DNA of 13,939 nt from Calditrichota bacterium (GTDB taxonomy: Bacteria > Zhuqueibacterota > Zhuqueibacteria > Oleimicrobiales > Geothermoviventaceae): the NCBI GenBank assembly GCA_013152765.1, contig JAADFT010000019.1, forward strand, positions 1 to 13,939, written 5' to 3'. How positions within the stretch are numbered: position 1 is the stretch's first letter; each line of letters begins with the position of its first letter. The notes under the pieces were generated by a model. That model searched no databases. It saw nothing but the letters and a program-made list of their open reading frames with translations, and had not been told where the DNA came from. Positions 5,233-12,646 of this stretch are shown piece by piece. The translations under genes were made by a program, and so were the position numbers.

Positions 5233-6588
5233 ATGCTTCTCGACGAAAAATACGATCCAGACACCGGCATTCGCACCCAGAGCATGATGCTGAACATGGG
5301 TCCTTCCCATCCGGCCATGCACGGGGTGATTCGCATCATTCTGGAGCTGGATGGGGAGACGGTGGTCAACTCGGACGTGGAGATTGGCTACCTGCACCGG
5401 GCCTTTGAGAAGGAGGCCGAGACGGTCCGCTGGAATCAGGTGTTCCCGTACACGGACCGGCTGAACTACGTCTCGCCCGTCATCAACAACGTGGCTTACG
5501 CGCTGGCGGTGGAAAAGCTGCTTGGCATCGACGTGCCGGAGCGCGCCAAGTACATCCGCGTGATCATGAGCGAGATCTCGCGAATTTTCGACCACCTCAC
5601 CTGCCTCGGCCCGATGGCCATGGAAATGGGCGCCATGACGGTGTTCCTGTACTGCATGAAAGCTCGTGAGTGGCTGCAGGAGCTGATCGAGGACGTCACG
5701 GGCGCTCGGCTCACTGTTTCGTACCTGCGCGTGGGCGGTTTGAAATCCGACTTGCCAGAGGGTTTCGAAGAGAAAGCTCTGGATGCCCTGCGGCGTGCGG
5801 AGGAGGTCATCGACGAGATCAACAGGTTGCTGACCCGCAACCGGATTTTCTACGACCGTACCAAACACGTGGGCGTGATCTCGCAGGAAGAAGCGATTTC
5901 TTACGGTTTTACCGGGCCGTTGCTGCGTGCGACGGGCATTGAGTACGACGTGCGGAAAGCGCATCCGTACCTGGTCTACGACCGGATGGAGTTTGAGGTG
6001 CCCAGCGGCGCCAACGGCGACACCTACGACCGCTGGCTGGTGCGCATCGAGGAAATGCGCCAGAGCATTCGAATCATTCGTCAGGCCATCGACCAGATGC
6101 CGGAGGGGCCGACGCACATCAAGGATGCTCCCGAGCTGGTGCCGGGCTGGCTGATGGTGGACAAAGCCAAGGCGGGTGAGACGGAAGACGTGGCTCGCCT
6201 GAAGGTGGAAGCCGACCCGACGCTGGACGGCAGCCAGAAGGATTTCGCTCCGTACATCAAGGCGGATGATCGACGTGTGGTGTTGCCGCCGAAAGAGGAG
6301 ACGTACGGCAACATCGAAGGCCTGATGAATCACTTCATGCTGATCATGCACGGCCACGGCATCCGGCCGCCGCTCGGAGAAACCTACATGGCGGTGGAGT
6401 CGCCCAACGGCGAGCTCGGTTTCTACATCGTCAGCGACGGCACAGATCGCGCGTACAGGGTGCGTGTTCGCCCGCCGTGCTTCTACCTGATGCAGGCTCT
6501 CCCGCGCCTCATTCAGGGTCACATGGTGGCAGACGTCATTCCGATCTTCGGCTCGATTAACATGATCGCAGGGGAGCAGGATCGATGA
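5233..6588 (+). CDS. nuoD: NADH-quinone oxidoreductase subunit D (49 kDa)
   Basis: NuoD forms most of the quinone-binding pocket of complex I and is related to the large subunit of [NiFe] hydrogenases. In this 451-residue reading it shows LNMGPSHPAMHGVIR (20-34) with the conserved His region at the quinone head, IGYLHRAFEK (51-60), FPYTDRLNYVSP (71-82), GPLLRATGI...YDVRKAHPY (228-246) and GELGFYIVSDG (393-403). It ends GSINMIAGEQDR. Between MPEGP (289-293) and DDRRVVLPPKEE (345-356) there are about 50 residues (DNA about 6112-6264) where NuoD proteins known to me have only a few. The start is uncertain: ATG 5233 has GGAGG only two bases away and AGGAG at twelve, while an in-frame GTG at 5224 has AGGAG three bases upstream and would add three residues. 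The stop overlaps the nuoE start (ATGA). Confidence 0.95.
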   Translation: MLLDEKYDPDTGIRTQSMMLNMGPSHPAMHGVIRIILELDGETVVNSDVEIGYLHRAFEKEAETVRWNQVFPYTDRLNYVSPVINNVAYALAVEKLLGIDVPERAKYIRVIMSEISRIFDHLTCLGPMAMEMGAMTVFLYCMKAREWLQELIEDVTGARLTVSYLRVGGLKSDLPEGFEEKALDALRRAEEVIDEINRLLTRNRIFYDRTKHVGVISQEEAISYGFTGPLLRATGIEYDVRKAHPYLVYDRMEFEVPSGANGDTYDRWLVRIEEMRQSIRIIRQAIDQMPEGPTHIKDAPELVPGWLMVDKAKAGETEDVARLKVEADPTLDGSQKDFAPYIKADDRRVVLPPKEETYGNIEGLMNHFMLIMHGHGIRPPLGETYMAVESPNGELGFYIVSDGTDRAYRVRVRPPCFYLMQALPRLIQGHMVADVIPIFGSINMIAGEQDR

Positions 6589-7058
6589 GCGTGGAATTCA
6601 GCGAGAAGGCTCTCGAACAACTTCGCGAGCTGCTGGGTCACTACCCCGACCGGCAGGCGGCGGTCATCCCGGCGCTGCACCTGGCCCAGGAGGAGTTCGG
6701 CTACATCACGCAGGAAGTCGAGGACTACGTCGCCAAGCTGCTCGAGATTCCGGCCACGGACGTGCACCAGGTCTTTACGTTCTACACCATGTTTCGCGAC
6801 CGCCCGGTCGGGAAGTACCACATCAAGGTTTGCGAGAGTGTGGCCTGCCACATCATGGGCTCCACCAACGTGCTCGACTACCTTCGCAAGAAGCTCGGCA
6901 TCGACGTGGGCCAGACAACGCCGGACGGGCGTTTCACGCTGACCACAGTGGAGTGTTTGGGCGCCTGCGAAATGGCCCCGATGATGCAGGTGAACGACGA
7001 CTTCTACGGTCCTCTGGACGAAAAGAAGCTGGACGAGATCCTCGAAAGCCTGGAATGA
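6585..7058 (+). CDS. nuoE: NADH-quinone oxidoreductase subunit E (24 kDa, N1a cluster)
   Basis: NuoE is the thioredoxin-like [2Fe-2S] subunit of the NADH-dehydrogenase module and binds cluster N1a next to the FMN in NuoF. The 157-residue protein has the helical N-terminal part (VIPALHLAQEEFGYI, 27-41; VFTFYTMF, 63-70). The ferredoxin-like domain follows with ligands Cys83 and Cys88 in VCESVACHIMGS and Cys124 and Cys128 in VECLGACEMAPMMQVND. All four ligands and their spacing are as expected. The start overlaps the nuoD stop by four bases (ATGA), with GGGGAG about eight bases upstream. nuoF begins four bases after the stop, so E and F are tightly coupled. Confidence 0.96.
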   Translation: MSVEFSEKALEQLRELLGHYPDRQAAVIPALHLAQEEFGYITQEVEDYVAKLLEIPATDVHQVFTFYTMFRDRPVGKYHIKVCESVACHIMGSTNVLDYLRKKLGIDVGQTTPDGRFTLTTVECLGACEMAPMMQVNDDFYGPLDEKKLDEILESLE

Positions 7059-7062
7059 CACC

Positions 7063-8367
7063 ATGCCACAAGTCAAGGTTCTGACAGAGTTTTTCGACGT
7101 GCCGGATTCCCACAAGATTGACGTGTGGGAGAAACACGGTGGCTACCAGGCCATCCGCAAGGTGCTGAAATCGATGACTCCGGACGAGGTCATCGAAGAG
7201 GTGAAGCGTTCCAAATTGCGGGGCCTGGGCGGCGCTGGCTTTCCCACGGGCGTCAAGTGGGGCTTTGTGCCGAAGGACTCCGAGAAGCCCAAGTACCTGG
7301 TGGTGAACGCGGACGAGGGCGAGCCGGGCACGTTCAAAGACCGCCACGTGATCATGAACATTCCCCACTCGCTCCTGGAAGGCATGATGATCGCGTCGTA
7401 CGCGATCGGCGCGCACGTGGCGTACATTTACATTCGCGGCGAGTACGTGCACCCGGCGCGGCGCCTGGAAGAGGCCATCGCCGAGGCGAAGGCGAAGGGT
7501 TACTTAGGCAAAGGTATCTTCGGGACCGATTACGACCTGGAGGTTTACATTCACCGCGGCGCCGGCGCCTACATCTGCGGCGAGGAGACCGCCCTCCTGA
7601 ATTCTCTGGAAGGAAAGAAGGGCTGGCCGAGACTGAAGCCACCGTTCCCGGCGACCGTGGGAGCGTTCCAGAGCCCGACGGTGGTCAACAACGTTGAGAC
7701 GCTCTCCTACGTGCCCCACATCATCGCCAGGGGTGCGGACTGGTTCGCGTCGCTTTCCGAGGGCACGGAGCGCTGCGGCGGTACCCGCATCTTCTCCGTG
7801 AGTGGTCACGTGAAGCGGCCTGGCGTGTACGAAGCGCCTCTGCACACTACGCTGAGGGAAATTGTTTACGACTTCGCGGGCGGCATCCGCGGGGACAAGA
7901 AGTTGAAAGCGGTGATCCCGGGCGGAAGCTCGTGCCCGGTGCTGAAGGCCGACGAAATCGATGTGCGGATGTGCTTCGATGACCTGGCCAAGGCGGGCAC
8001 GATGGCCGGTTCCGGCGGCGTGATCGTGATGGACGAAGACACGTGCATGTTCGACACGCTCAGGAACATCATTCATTTCTACGCGCACGAATCCTGCGGA
8101 CAGTGCACACCCTGCCGGCAGGGAACGGGCTGGCTCGTGCGGATTTTCGACCGAATCGCCGAAGGCCGCGGCATGCCCGGCGACGTGGACAACATTCTGG
8201 AAATCGCTCAGAACATCATGGGGCGCACGATTTGTCCTCTCGGCGACGCGGCAGCCATGCCGGTGATCAGCTTCGTGACCAAATTCCGTGAGGAGTTCGA
8301 GTACCACGTGCGCGAGGGGCGTTGCGATCTGGAAGACCGGAAGCAGCGTGTGGCCATGGCCAGTTGA
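7063..8367 (+). CDS. nuoF: NADH-quinone oxidoreductase subunit F (51 kDa, FMN and N3)
   Basis: NuoF binds NADH and FMN and takes the first two electrons. The 434-residue protein carries the FMN/NADH landmarks RGLGGAGFPTGVKWGF (53-68), VNADEGEPGTFKDR (81-94) and GAGAYICGEETALLNSLEG (166-184). The SLBB-type segment GHVKRPGVYE (248-257) follows. The N3 [4Fe-4S] ligands are Cys345, Cys348 and Cys351 in ESCGQCTPCRQG and Cys391 in TICPLGD. Length and residues are typical. The ribosome binding site is weak (GGAATG), consistent with translational coupling to nuoE four bases upstream. A 63-base gap with a small GATC-centred dyad follows before nuoG. Confidence 0.97.
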   Translation: MPQVKVLTEFFDVPDSHKIDVWEKHGGYQAIRKVLKSMTPDEVIEEVKRSKLRGLGGAGFPTGVKWGFVPKDSEKPKYLVVNADEGEPGTFKDRHVIMNIPHSLLEGMMIASYAIGAHVAYIYIRGEYVHPARRLEEAIAEAKAKGYLGKGIFGTDYDLEVYIHRGAGAYICGEETALLNSLEGKKGWPRLKPPFPATVGAFQSPTVVNNVETLSYVPHIIARGADWFASLSEGTERCGGTRIFSVSGHVKRPGVYEAPLHTTLREIVYDFAGGIRGDKKLKAVIPGGSSCPVLKADEIDVRMCFDDLAKAGTMAGSGGVIVMDEDTCMFDTLRNIIHFYAHESCGQCTPCRQGTGWLVRIFDRIAEGRGMPGDVDNILEIAQNIMGRTICPLGDAAAMPVISFVTKFREEFEYHVREGRCDLEDRKQRVAMAS

Positions 8368-8430
8368 ATGCCAGAGCACCGGAAGAGACAGTAGCTTGAC
8401 CTTGATCGGATCAGGGAGAGAGCAGAAGCC

Positions 8431-10059
8431 ATGCCGACACTGAAAATAGATGGCAAGGAAGTCTGGGTGGAGCCGGGCACGAACGTGCTGGAAGCTGCCA
8501 AGAAGTTGGGCATCGAAATTCCGCACTACTGCTACCATCCGGCGTTGAAGGTGGCCGGAAGCTGCCGGATGTGCCTCGTGGAGATCGAGGGGATGCCCAA
8601 ACTCCAGATTTCCTGCCACACCAAAGCCGCCGACGGGATGGTGGTGTGGACGAACACCGAGAAGGTTCGGAAAGCGCGGCAGGCGGTGCTCGAGTTTCTG
8701 CTTGTCGATCACCCGCTGGACTGCCCGGTGTGCGACCAGGCTGGCGAGTGTTACCTTCAGATTTACTACATGGAGCACGGGCTGTACAAAAGCCGGCTCC
8801 GCGAAAACAAGATCAAGAAGGAAAAAGCCAAGCCCATCGGCAAGCACATCATTCTGGATCAGGAACGTTGCATCCTGTGTTCGCGCTGCGTGCGTTTCAC
8901 CCGCGAAGTTACGAAGACATTCGAGCTTGGCATTTTCAACCGCGGCAACCGTTCGGTGGTGGACCTCTACCCGGGCATCAGTGAGCTGCAGAACCGCTAC
9001 CAGGGAAACCTGGCCGACATCTGTCCCGTCGGTGCGTTGACCGACCGCAACTTTCGCTTCCAGACGCGCGTCTGGTACCTGCAGCAGGCCAAGTCGATCT
9101 GTCCCGGCTGCAGTCGGGGTTGCAACATCGAGGTGGATTACAACATCAGCCGCGAGTACAAGGCGGGTGGCCGCAGGATTCCGCGCATTCGGCCGCGGCA
9201 CAACCCGAAGGTGAACGGCTACTGGATGTGCGACGACGGCCGCTACGGGTACAAGTACGTGGATGCCCTGGATCGGATTCTGTTGCCGCGGCGTCTGGAC
9301 GAGGGTGAGCCAGTGGAGCTGTCGTGGCCGGCGGCGTACACGATGGCGGCCGACCTGCTCTCTGAAGCGACGAAGGAGGGAGCGGACAAAGTCGGTGTTT
9401 TGCTGTCGGCGAAAATGACCAACGAGGAATTGTTTGCGGCCCGAAAGTTGTTCTCTTCGTTGGGTGTGTCGCGGATCGGGTTCAGGGTCGAGCCAAAGGA
9501 GCCAGGCTACGAAGACGACCTGCTGATCAAAGCGGACAAGAACCCGAACACGAAGGGTGCGGAGCTGCTGGAGCTGGGGCTTGGTGCTGGCAAGTCCGAC
9601 GTGTCGGCGCTTCTGGACGCGGCCGAAGCTGGCGAAGTGGACACGGTTGTGATCTTCAACGAGGACCTGAGCAAGTCCAGCGAAGCCGAACGCGCGGAGG
9701 CCGTGCTGCCGAAGCTGGGCCGCGTGATCTACGTGGGAACCAACTGGAACGCCACGGCTGCGAAGGCCGACCTGGTGCTGCCCATGGCCACATTCGTGGA
9801 GCAGGAAGGCACGTTCACAAACTTCGAAGGACGGGTGCAGCGCTTTTGGAAAGCCGTGGAGCCCCTTGGCGAGTCGCGCACGGGCCTGAGCATTTTGGCT
9901 GGTCTGGCCACGGCTCTGGGCCTCGAACCTGTTTCGGAGAATGCCGAGGAGGTTTTTGCGGAACTCGCGGAACAGGTGCCGGCGTTTTTTCGGGGCTCAG
10001 CTACGAGGAACTTGGTGAGCACGGGAAACTGGTTGCGAGCACGGCTGGGCAGACGGTAG
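8431..10059 (+). CDS. nuoG: NADH-quinone oxidoreductase subunit G (75 kDa, short form with four cluster motifs)
   Basis: NuoG passes electrons from the flavin towards NuoI. The N-terminal ferredoxin domain binds N1b (Cys34, 45, 48, 62). The next domain has the N5 motif His94-x3-Cys98-x2-Cys101-x5-Cys107 and the N4 motif Cys147, 150, 153 with Cys198. A further CPGCSRGC motif (Cys224, 227, 231) with Cys267 in YWMCDDGRYGY fits the off-path cluster N7, which many lineages have lost. At 542 residues it is much shorter than the roughly 780-900 residue NuoG of Thermus thermophilus and Escherichia coli. The molybdopterin-oxidoreductase-like domain is cut down, keeping only a segment that includes ADLVLPMATFVEQEGTFTNF (446-465). 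The reading frame is intact, so this looks like a genuine short form. The ATG has AGGGAGAG ten bases upstream. Confidence 0.95.
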   Translation: MPTLKIDGKEVWVEPGTNVLEAAKKLGIEIPHYCYHPALKVAGSCRMCLVEIEGMPKLQISCHTKAADGMVVWTNTEKVRKARQAVLEFLLVDHPLDCPVCDQAGECYLQIYYMEHGLYKSRLRENKIKKEKAKPIGKHIILDQERCILCSRCVRFTREVTKTFELGIFNRGNRSVVDLYPGISELQNRYQGNLADICPVGALTDRNFRFQTRVWYLQQAKSICPGCSRGCNIEVDYNISREYKAGGRRIPRIRPRHNPKVNGYWMCDDGRYGYKYVDALDRILLPRRLDEGEPVELSWPAAYTMAADLLSEATKEGADKVGVLLSAKMTNEELFAARKLFSSLGVSRIGFRVEPKEPGYEDDLLIKADKNPNTKGAELLELGLGAGKSDVSALLDAAEAGEVDTVVIFNEDLSKSSEAERAEAVLPKLGRVIYVGTNWNATAAKADLVLPMATFVEQEGTFTNFEGRVQRFWKAVEPLGESRTGLSILAGLATALGLEPVSENAEEVFAELAEQVPAFFRGSATRNLVSTGNWLRARLGRR

Positions 10060-10126
10060 AAGCGGAGTGAACGCGGCAAACCAGCAAGACTTTGAACAGG
10101 CTGCTTGAACGGGAGACGGTACGGTC

Positions 10127-11209
10127 ATGGCTCTCGACATCTTGATCGTTTTTCTGAAAGCGGTGTTCATCGTGCTGACGGTGCTGACCTTCGGCGCCAT
10201 CCTCACCTGGGTGGAGCGGAAACAGTCAGCAGTGATGCAGGACCGCATCGGCGCTAACCGGGCCCAGATTCTGGGACTCCGCATGATCGGGCTCTTTCAC
10301 ATCCTGAGCGACGCCATCAAGATGTTCACGAAAGAGGAATTCACGCCCGAGCGCGCCGACAAATTCATTCACATGCTGGCGCCGATGCTGAGCCTGTTTT
10401 TTGCGCTGGTTACCTTTACGGCCATCCCGTTTGGCAACGTGTTGCGCCTCGGCGGCAAGGAAATCAACCTGCAGGTAGCGGGGCTCAACGCTTCCGTTCT
10501 GTTCGTGTTTGCCATCGTTTCTTTGGGCGTGTACGGCGTTGTGCTGGGCGGCTGGGCTTCGGAGAACAACTACTCGTTTCTCGGCGGCCTGCGGGCCTCC
10601 GCCCAGATGATTTCCTACGAAGTGACCATCGGCGTGGCCATCATCGGTGCGCTGTTGATCTACAACACGCTGGACCTGCAGGAGATGGTTCGCTACCAGG
10701 GGCACATGTACCTGGGCTGGATCCCGCGCTGGGGCATTGTGTTGCAACCGCTCGGCTTCCTGCTTTTCCTGGTGGCGGGAATTGCCGAGACCAAACGCGT
10801 GCCCTTCGACTTGCCCGAGGGCGAATCGGAGATCGTCGGGTACTGGGTTGAGTACTCCAGCATGCGCTGGGGCATGTACATGTTCACCGACTTCATCGAG
10901 ATGGTTCTGCTTGCCGCCATGACGACCACGCTGTTCCTCGGCGGCTGGCAGATTCCGTGGCTCGCCGCGGACGGCTTCCACTTCCCTTGGGGCATGGCCA
11001 TCGGTTTGCCGCACGTGGTTGTGGCGTTGTTGCAGGTCGGTGCGTTCTTCCTCAAGGTTGTGTTCCTCCTCTGGTTCCAAATGTTGATTCGGTGGACGCT
11101 GCCGAGAGTGCGCTACGACCAGTTGATGCGGATCGGCTGGCGCTACCTGTTGCCGCTGTCGCTGGCGAATGTCGTGGTTACTGCTGCGGTTCTCCTGCTA
11201 ATCGGGTAA
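10127..11209 (+). CDS. nuoH: NADH-quinone oxidoreductase subunit H
   Basis: NuoH is the membrane heel subunit that lines the quinone tunnel and starts the proton-transfer chain. The 360-residue protein is mostly hydrophobic helices, about eight. It carries TWVERKQSAVMQDRIGANR (27-45), GGLRASAQMISYE (153-165), ETKRVPFDLPEGESEIVGYW (221-240), EYSSMRWGMYMF (242-253) and RWTLPRVRYDQLM (322-334), all core NuoH signatures. It is longer than the 325-residue E. coli protein, mainly through an extended loop around 275-297. The loop between ESE and EYS appears one residue shorter than the E. coli form. A purine-rich GGGAG lies eleven bases before the ATG. The gap from nuoG is 67 bases and nuoI starts six bases after the stop. 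Confidence 0.96.
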   Translation: MALDILIVFLKAVFIVLTVLTFGAILTWVERKQSAVMQDRIGANRAQILGLRMIGLFHILSDAIKMFTKEEFTPERADKFIHMLAPMLSLFFALVTFTAIPFGNVLRLGGKEINLQVAGLNASVLFVFAIVSLGVYGVVLGGWASENNYSFLGGLRASAQMISYEVTIGVAIIGALLIYNTLDLQEMVRYQGHMYLGWIPRWGIVLQPLGFLLFLVAGIAETKRVPFDLPEGESEIVGYWVEYSSMRWGMYMFTDFIEMVLLAAMTTTLFLGGWQIPWLAADGFHFPWGMAIGLPHVVVALLQVGAFFLKVVFLLWFQMLIRWTLPRVRYDQLMRIGWRYLLPLSLANVVVTAAVLLLIG

Positions 11210-11215
11210 GGGACG

Positions 11216-11818
11216 ATGCGGATACCACAGTCTGAGAAAGAGCTGACGTTCTGGGAGAGGATCTACTTCCCCGAGGTTTTCCGGGGACTGGCCATTACGG
11301 CCAAGCACTTTGTGGTCAACATGATCCGGCACACGCTGCGGCTGCTCGGGTTCAAGAACGTTCCGAAGGGCGCTGTGACGTACCAGTACCCGGAGGAGAT
11401 TCGGCCGATTTCGACCCGGCTGCGCACCATGCACCGGCTGGCCAGGCGGGCTGACGGCAGCCCGCGGTGTGTGGCCTGCATGATGTGCGAGACCGTGTGT
11501 CCGGCGAGCTGCATCTACATTGTGGCTGGTGAACATCCGGACCCCAACATCGAGAAGGTGCCGATTCGGTTCGACATCGATCTGGGGAAATGCATTTTCT
11601 GCGGCTACTGCGTGGAAGCCTGTCCGGAAGACGCCATTCGCATGGACACGGGAATCTACAATTTTGCGGCTTACACGCGCGAGGGCATGGTGCTGACGCT
11701 GGAGGAGCTGCTGGCGCACGAGCCAGCGCCGTACGTGAGCGTGCCGACGCAGGACAAGGCGCCGGATCCCGGGCCTCTGGCCAAGAGCCAGCCTGTTTCG
11801 GCGCCAGCCAGCGCCTGA
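11216..11818 (+). CDS. nuoI: NADH-quinone oxidoreductase subunit I (23 kDa, two [4Fe-4S] clusters)
   Basis: NuoI carries clusters N6a and N6b and links NuoG to NuoB. The 200-residue protein has two classic motifs, CVACMMCETVCP (85-96) and CIFCGYCVEACP (126-137). Cys85, 88, 91 and 136 should bind one cluster and Cys126, 129, 132 and 95 the other. The N-terminal amphipathic stretch (FRGLAITAKHFVVNMI, 22-37) is the membrane-touching helix. EIRPISTRLRTMHRL (61-75) is a less standard version of the usual RF.G.H..RR region. The last 30-35 residues form a Pro/Ala/Ser-rich tail of no known function. The ribosome binding site AAGGGA sits only two to three bases from the ATG, suggesting coupling to nuoH. 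It is the last nuo gene: a terminator follows and nuoJ-N are absent. Confidence 0.96.
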   Translation: MRIPQSEKELTFWERIYFPEVFRGLAITAKHFVVNMIRHTLRLLGFKNVPKGAVTYQYPEEIRPISTRLRTMHRLARRADGSPRCVACMMCETVCPASCIYIVAGEHPDPNIEKVPIRFDIDLGKCIFCGYCVEACPEDAIRMDTGIYNFAAYTREGMVLTLEELLAHEPAPYVSVPTQDKAPDPGPLAKSQPVSAPASA

Positions 11819-11868
11819 AGCAACTGGTAGTTGTGGTCCGTCAAAATCGAATTCAGAATTGCACAGCC

Positions 11869-11890
11869 AAAGCCCGCGTTTGCGGGTTTT
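11869..11890 (+). terminator. Rho-independent terminator closing the nuo operon
   Basis: AAAGCCCGC (11869-11877) pairs with GCGGGTTTT (11882-11890) around a GTTT loop, giving nine pairs with one G-T and ending in a T run. The A run before and the T run after could let it work in both directions. It lies 50 bases past the nuoI stop and separates the nuo operon from thyX. Confidence 0.85.
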
Positions 11891-11916
11891 GCTTTCCTGG
11901 GATGAACTGAGGGAGG

Positions 11917-11932
11917 CGGCCGGCGGCGGCCG
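11917..11932 (+). repeat. All-GC hairpin upstream of thyX
   Basis: CGGCCG (11917-11922) and a second CGGCCG (11927-11932) flank GCGG. Since CGGCCG is its own reverse complement, the two copies are both direct and inverted repeats and can form a six-pair stem. It lies between the nuo terminator and the thyX start, 18 bases before the ATG, close enough to affect translation. Chance in a GC-rich genome is possible. Confidence 0.4.
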
Positions 11933-11950
11933 ATTCGAGAAAGCGAGGAA

Positions 11951-12616
11951 ATGGAGTACCAGATTCTTGACCACGGATTTGTTCGGCTTGTGGATTTCAT
12001 GGGCGGCGACCAGGCAGTGGTTCAGGCTGCACGGGTTTCCACTGGCCAGGGCAGTAAGGGCGAGGAACGCGACCGACAACTGATCGATTACCTGCTGCGT
12101 CACAGGCACGAGACGCCGTTCGAGCACGCGGTTTTCAAGTTTCACGTTCGGTGTCCCATCTTCGTGGCGCGACAGTGGTTTCGACACCGAATCGCGAGCT
12201 ACAATGAGATTTCCGGCCGCTACACGACTCTGAAGTACGAGTTTTACGTGCCGGCAAAGCTGCGCCGGCAGATTTCCAGGGACTACAAGTACGAAGAGCT
12301 TCCGGAAGACGTTTCGGCGGACCTGATCGAGAAGATTTCGCAGGCGTACGACGCGAACTACCGTCTTTACAACGAGCTTCTCGAGGCCGGCGTCGCGCGG
12401 GAACTGGCGCGAATCGTCCTCCCACTGGCGCTGTACACCGAGTTCTACTGGACGATCAACGCGCGAGCGCTGATGAATTTCCTCAGCCTTCGTGCGGAAG
12501 CACACGCGCAATTCGAGATTCGCCAGTACGCGGAGGCGATCATGGAGATCTTCAAAACGAAGATGCCGTGGACGCACGAGGCCTTCATGAAGTACTGGTT
12601 CAAACCGATTGTGTGA
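11951..12616 (+). CDS. thyX: Flavin-dependent thymidylate synthase ThyX
   Basis: ThyX makes dTMP from dUMP using FAD, NADPH and methylene-tetrahydrofolate, and replaces ThyA in many bacteria. The 221-residue protein has the diagnostic ThyX motif RHRIASYNEISGRY (78-91). It also has HETPFEHAVFKFHV (53-66), RIVLPLALYTEFYWTINARA (154-173) and NFLSLRAEAHAQFEIRQYA (176-194), which build the dUMP and flavin sites. The length is normal and the frame intact. The ATG is preceded by GAGGA at a short distance. It comes after the nuo terminator, so it probably has its own promoter in the 60 bases between, though I could not identify one. The E2 gene begins 30 bases downstream and may be co-transcribed. 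No folate gene is adjacent. Confidence 0.97.
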   Translation: MEYQILDHGFVRLVDFMGGDQAVVQAARVSTGQGSKGEERDRQLIDYLLRHRHETPFEHAVFKFHVRCPIFVARQWFRHRIASYNEISGRYTTLKYEFYVPAKLRRQISRDYKYEELPEDVSADLIEKISQAYDANYRLYNELLEAGVARELARIVLPLALYTEFYWTINARALMNFLSLRAEAHAQFEIRQYAEAIMEIFKTKMPWTHEAFMKYWFKPIV

Positions 12617-12646
12617 AGGTAGGGATGACCACCGAGGAGTTGCGGG

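Noticed and set aside
8400..8416. Near-palindrome CCTTGATCGGATCAGGG between nuoF and nuoG
   Set aside because: The centre is one base, so it cannot form an RNA hairpin. It has no second copy nearby and overlaps the purine-rich nuoG ribosome binding site; chance is likely.
7504..9201. Very long open frame on the minus strand (565 codons), and similar ones at 5104-6522, 1567-2775 and 11198-12715
   Set aside because: They lie antisense to well-supported nuoF/nuoG, nuoD, E1 beta and nuoI/thyX, have His/Arg/Val-rich shadow composition and show no recognisable domain. They follow from the codon bias of the GC-rich + strand genes.
8431..10059. Short NuoG as a pseudogene or frameshifted gene
   Set aside because: The frame is continuous, all cluster motifs are present and the stop is followed closely by nuoH with no leftover NuoG-like sequence in the 67-base gap.
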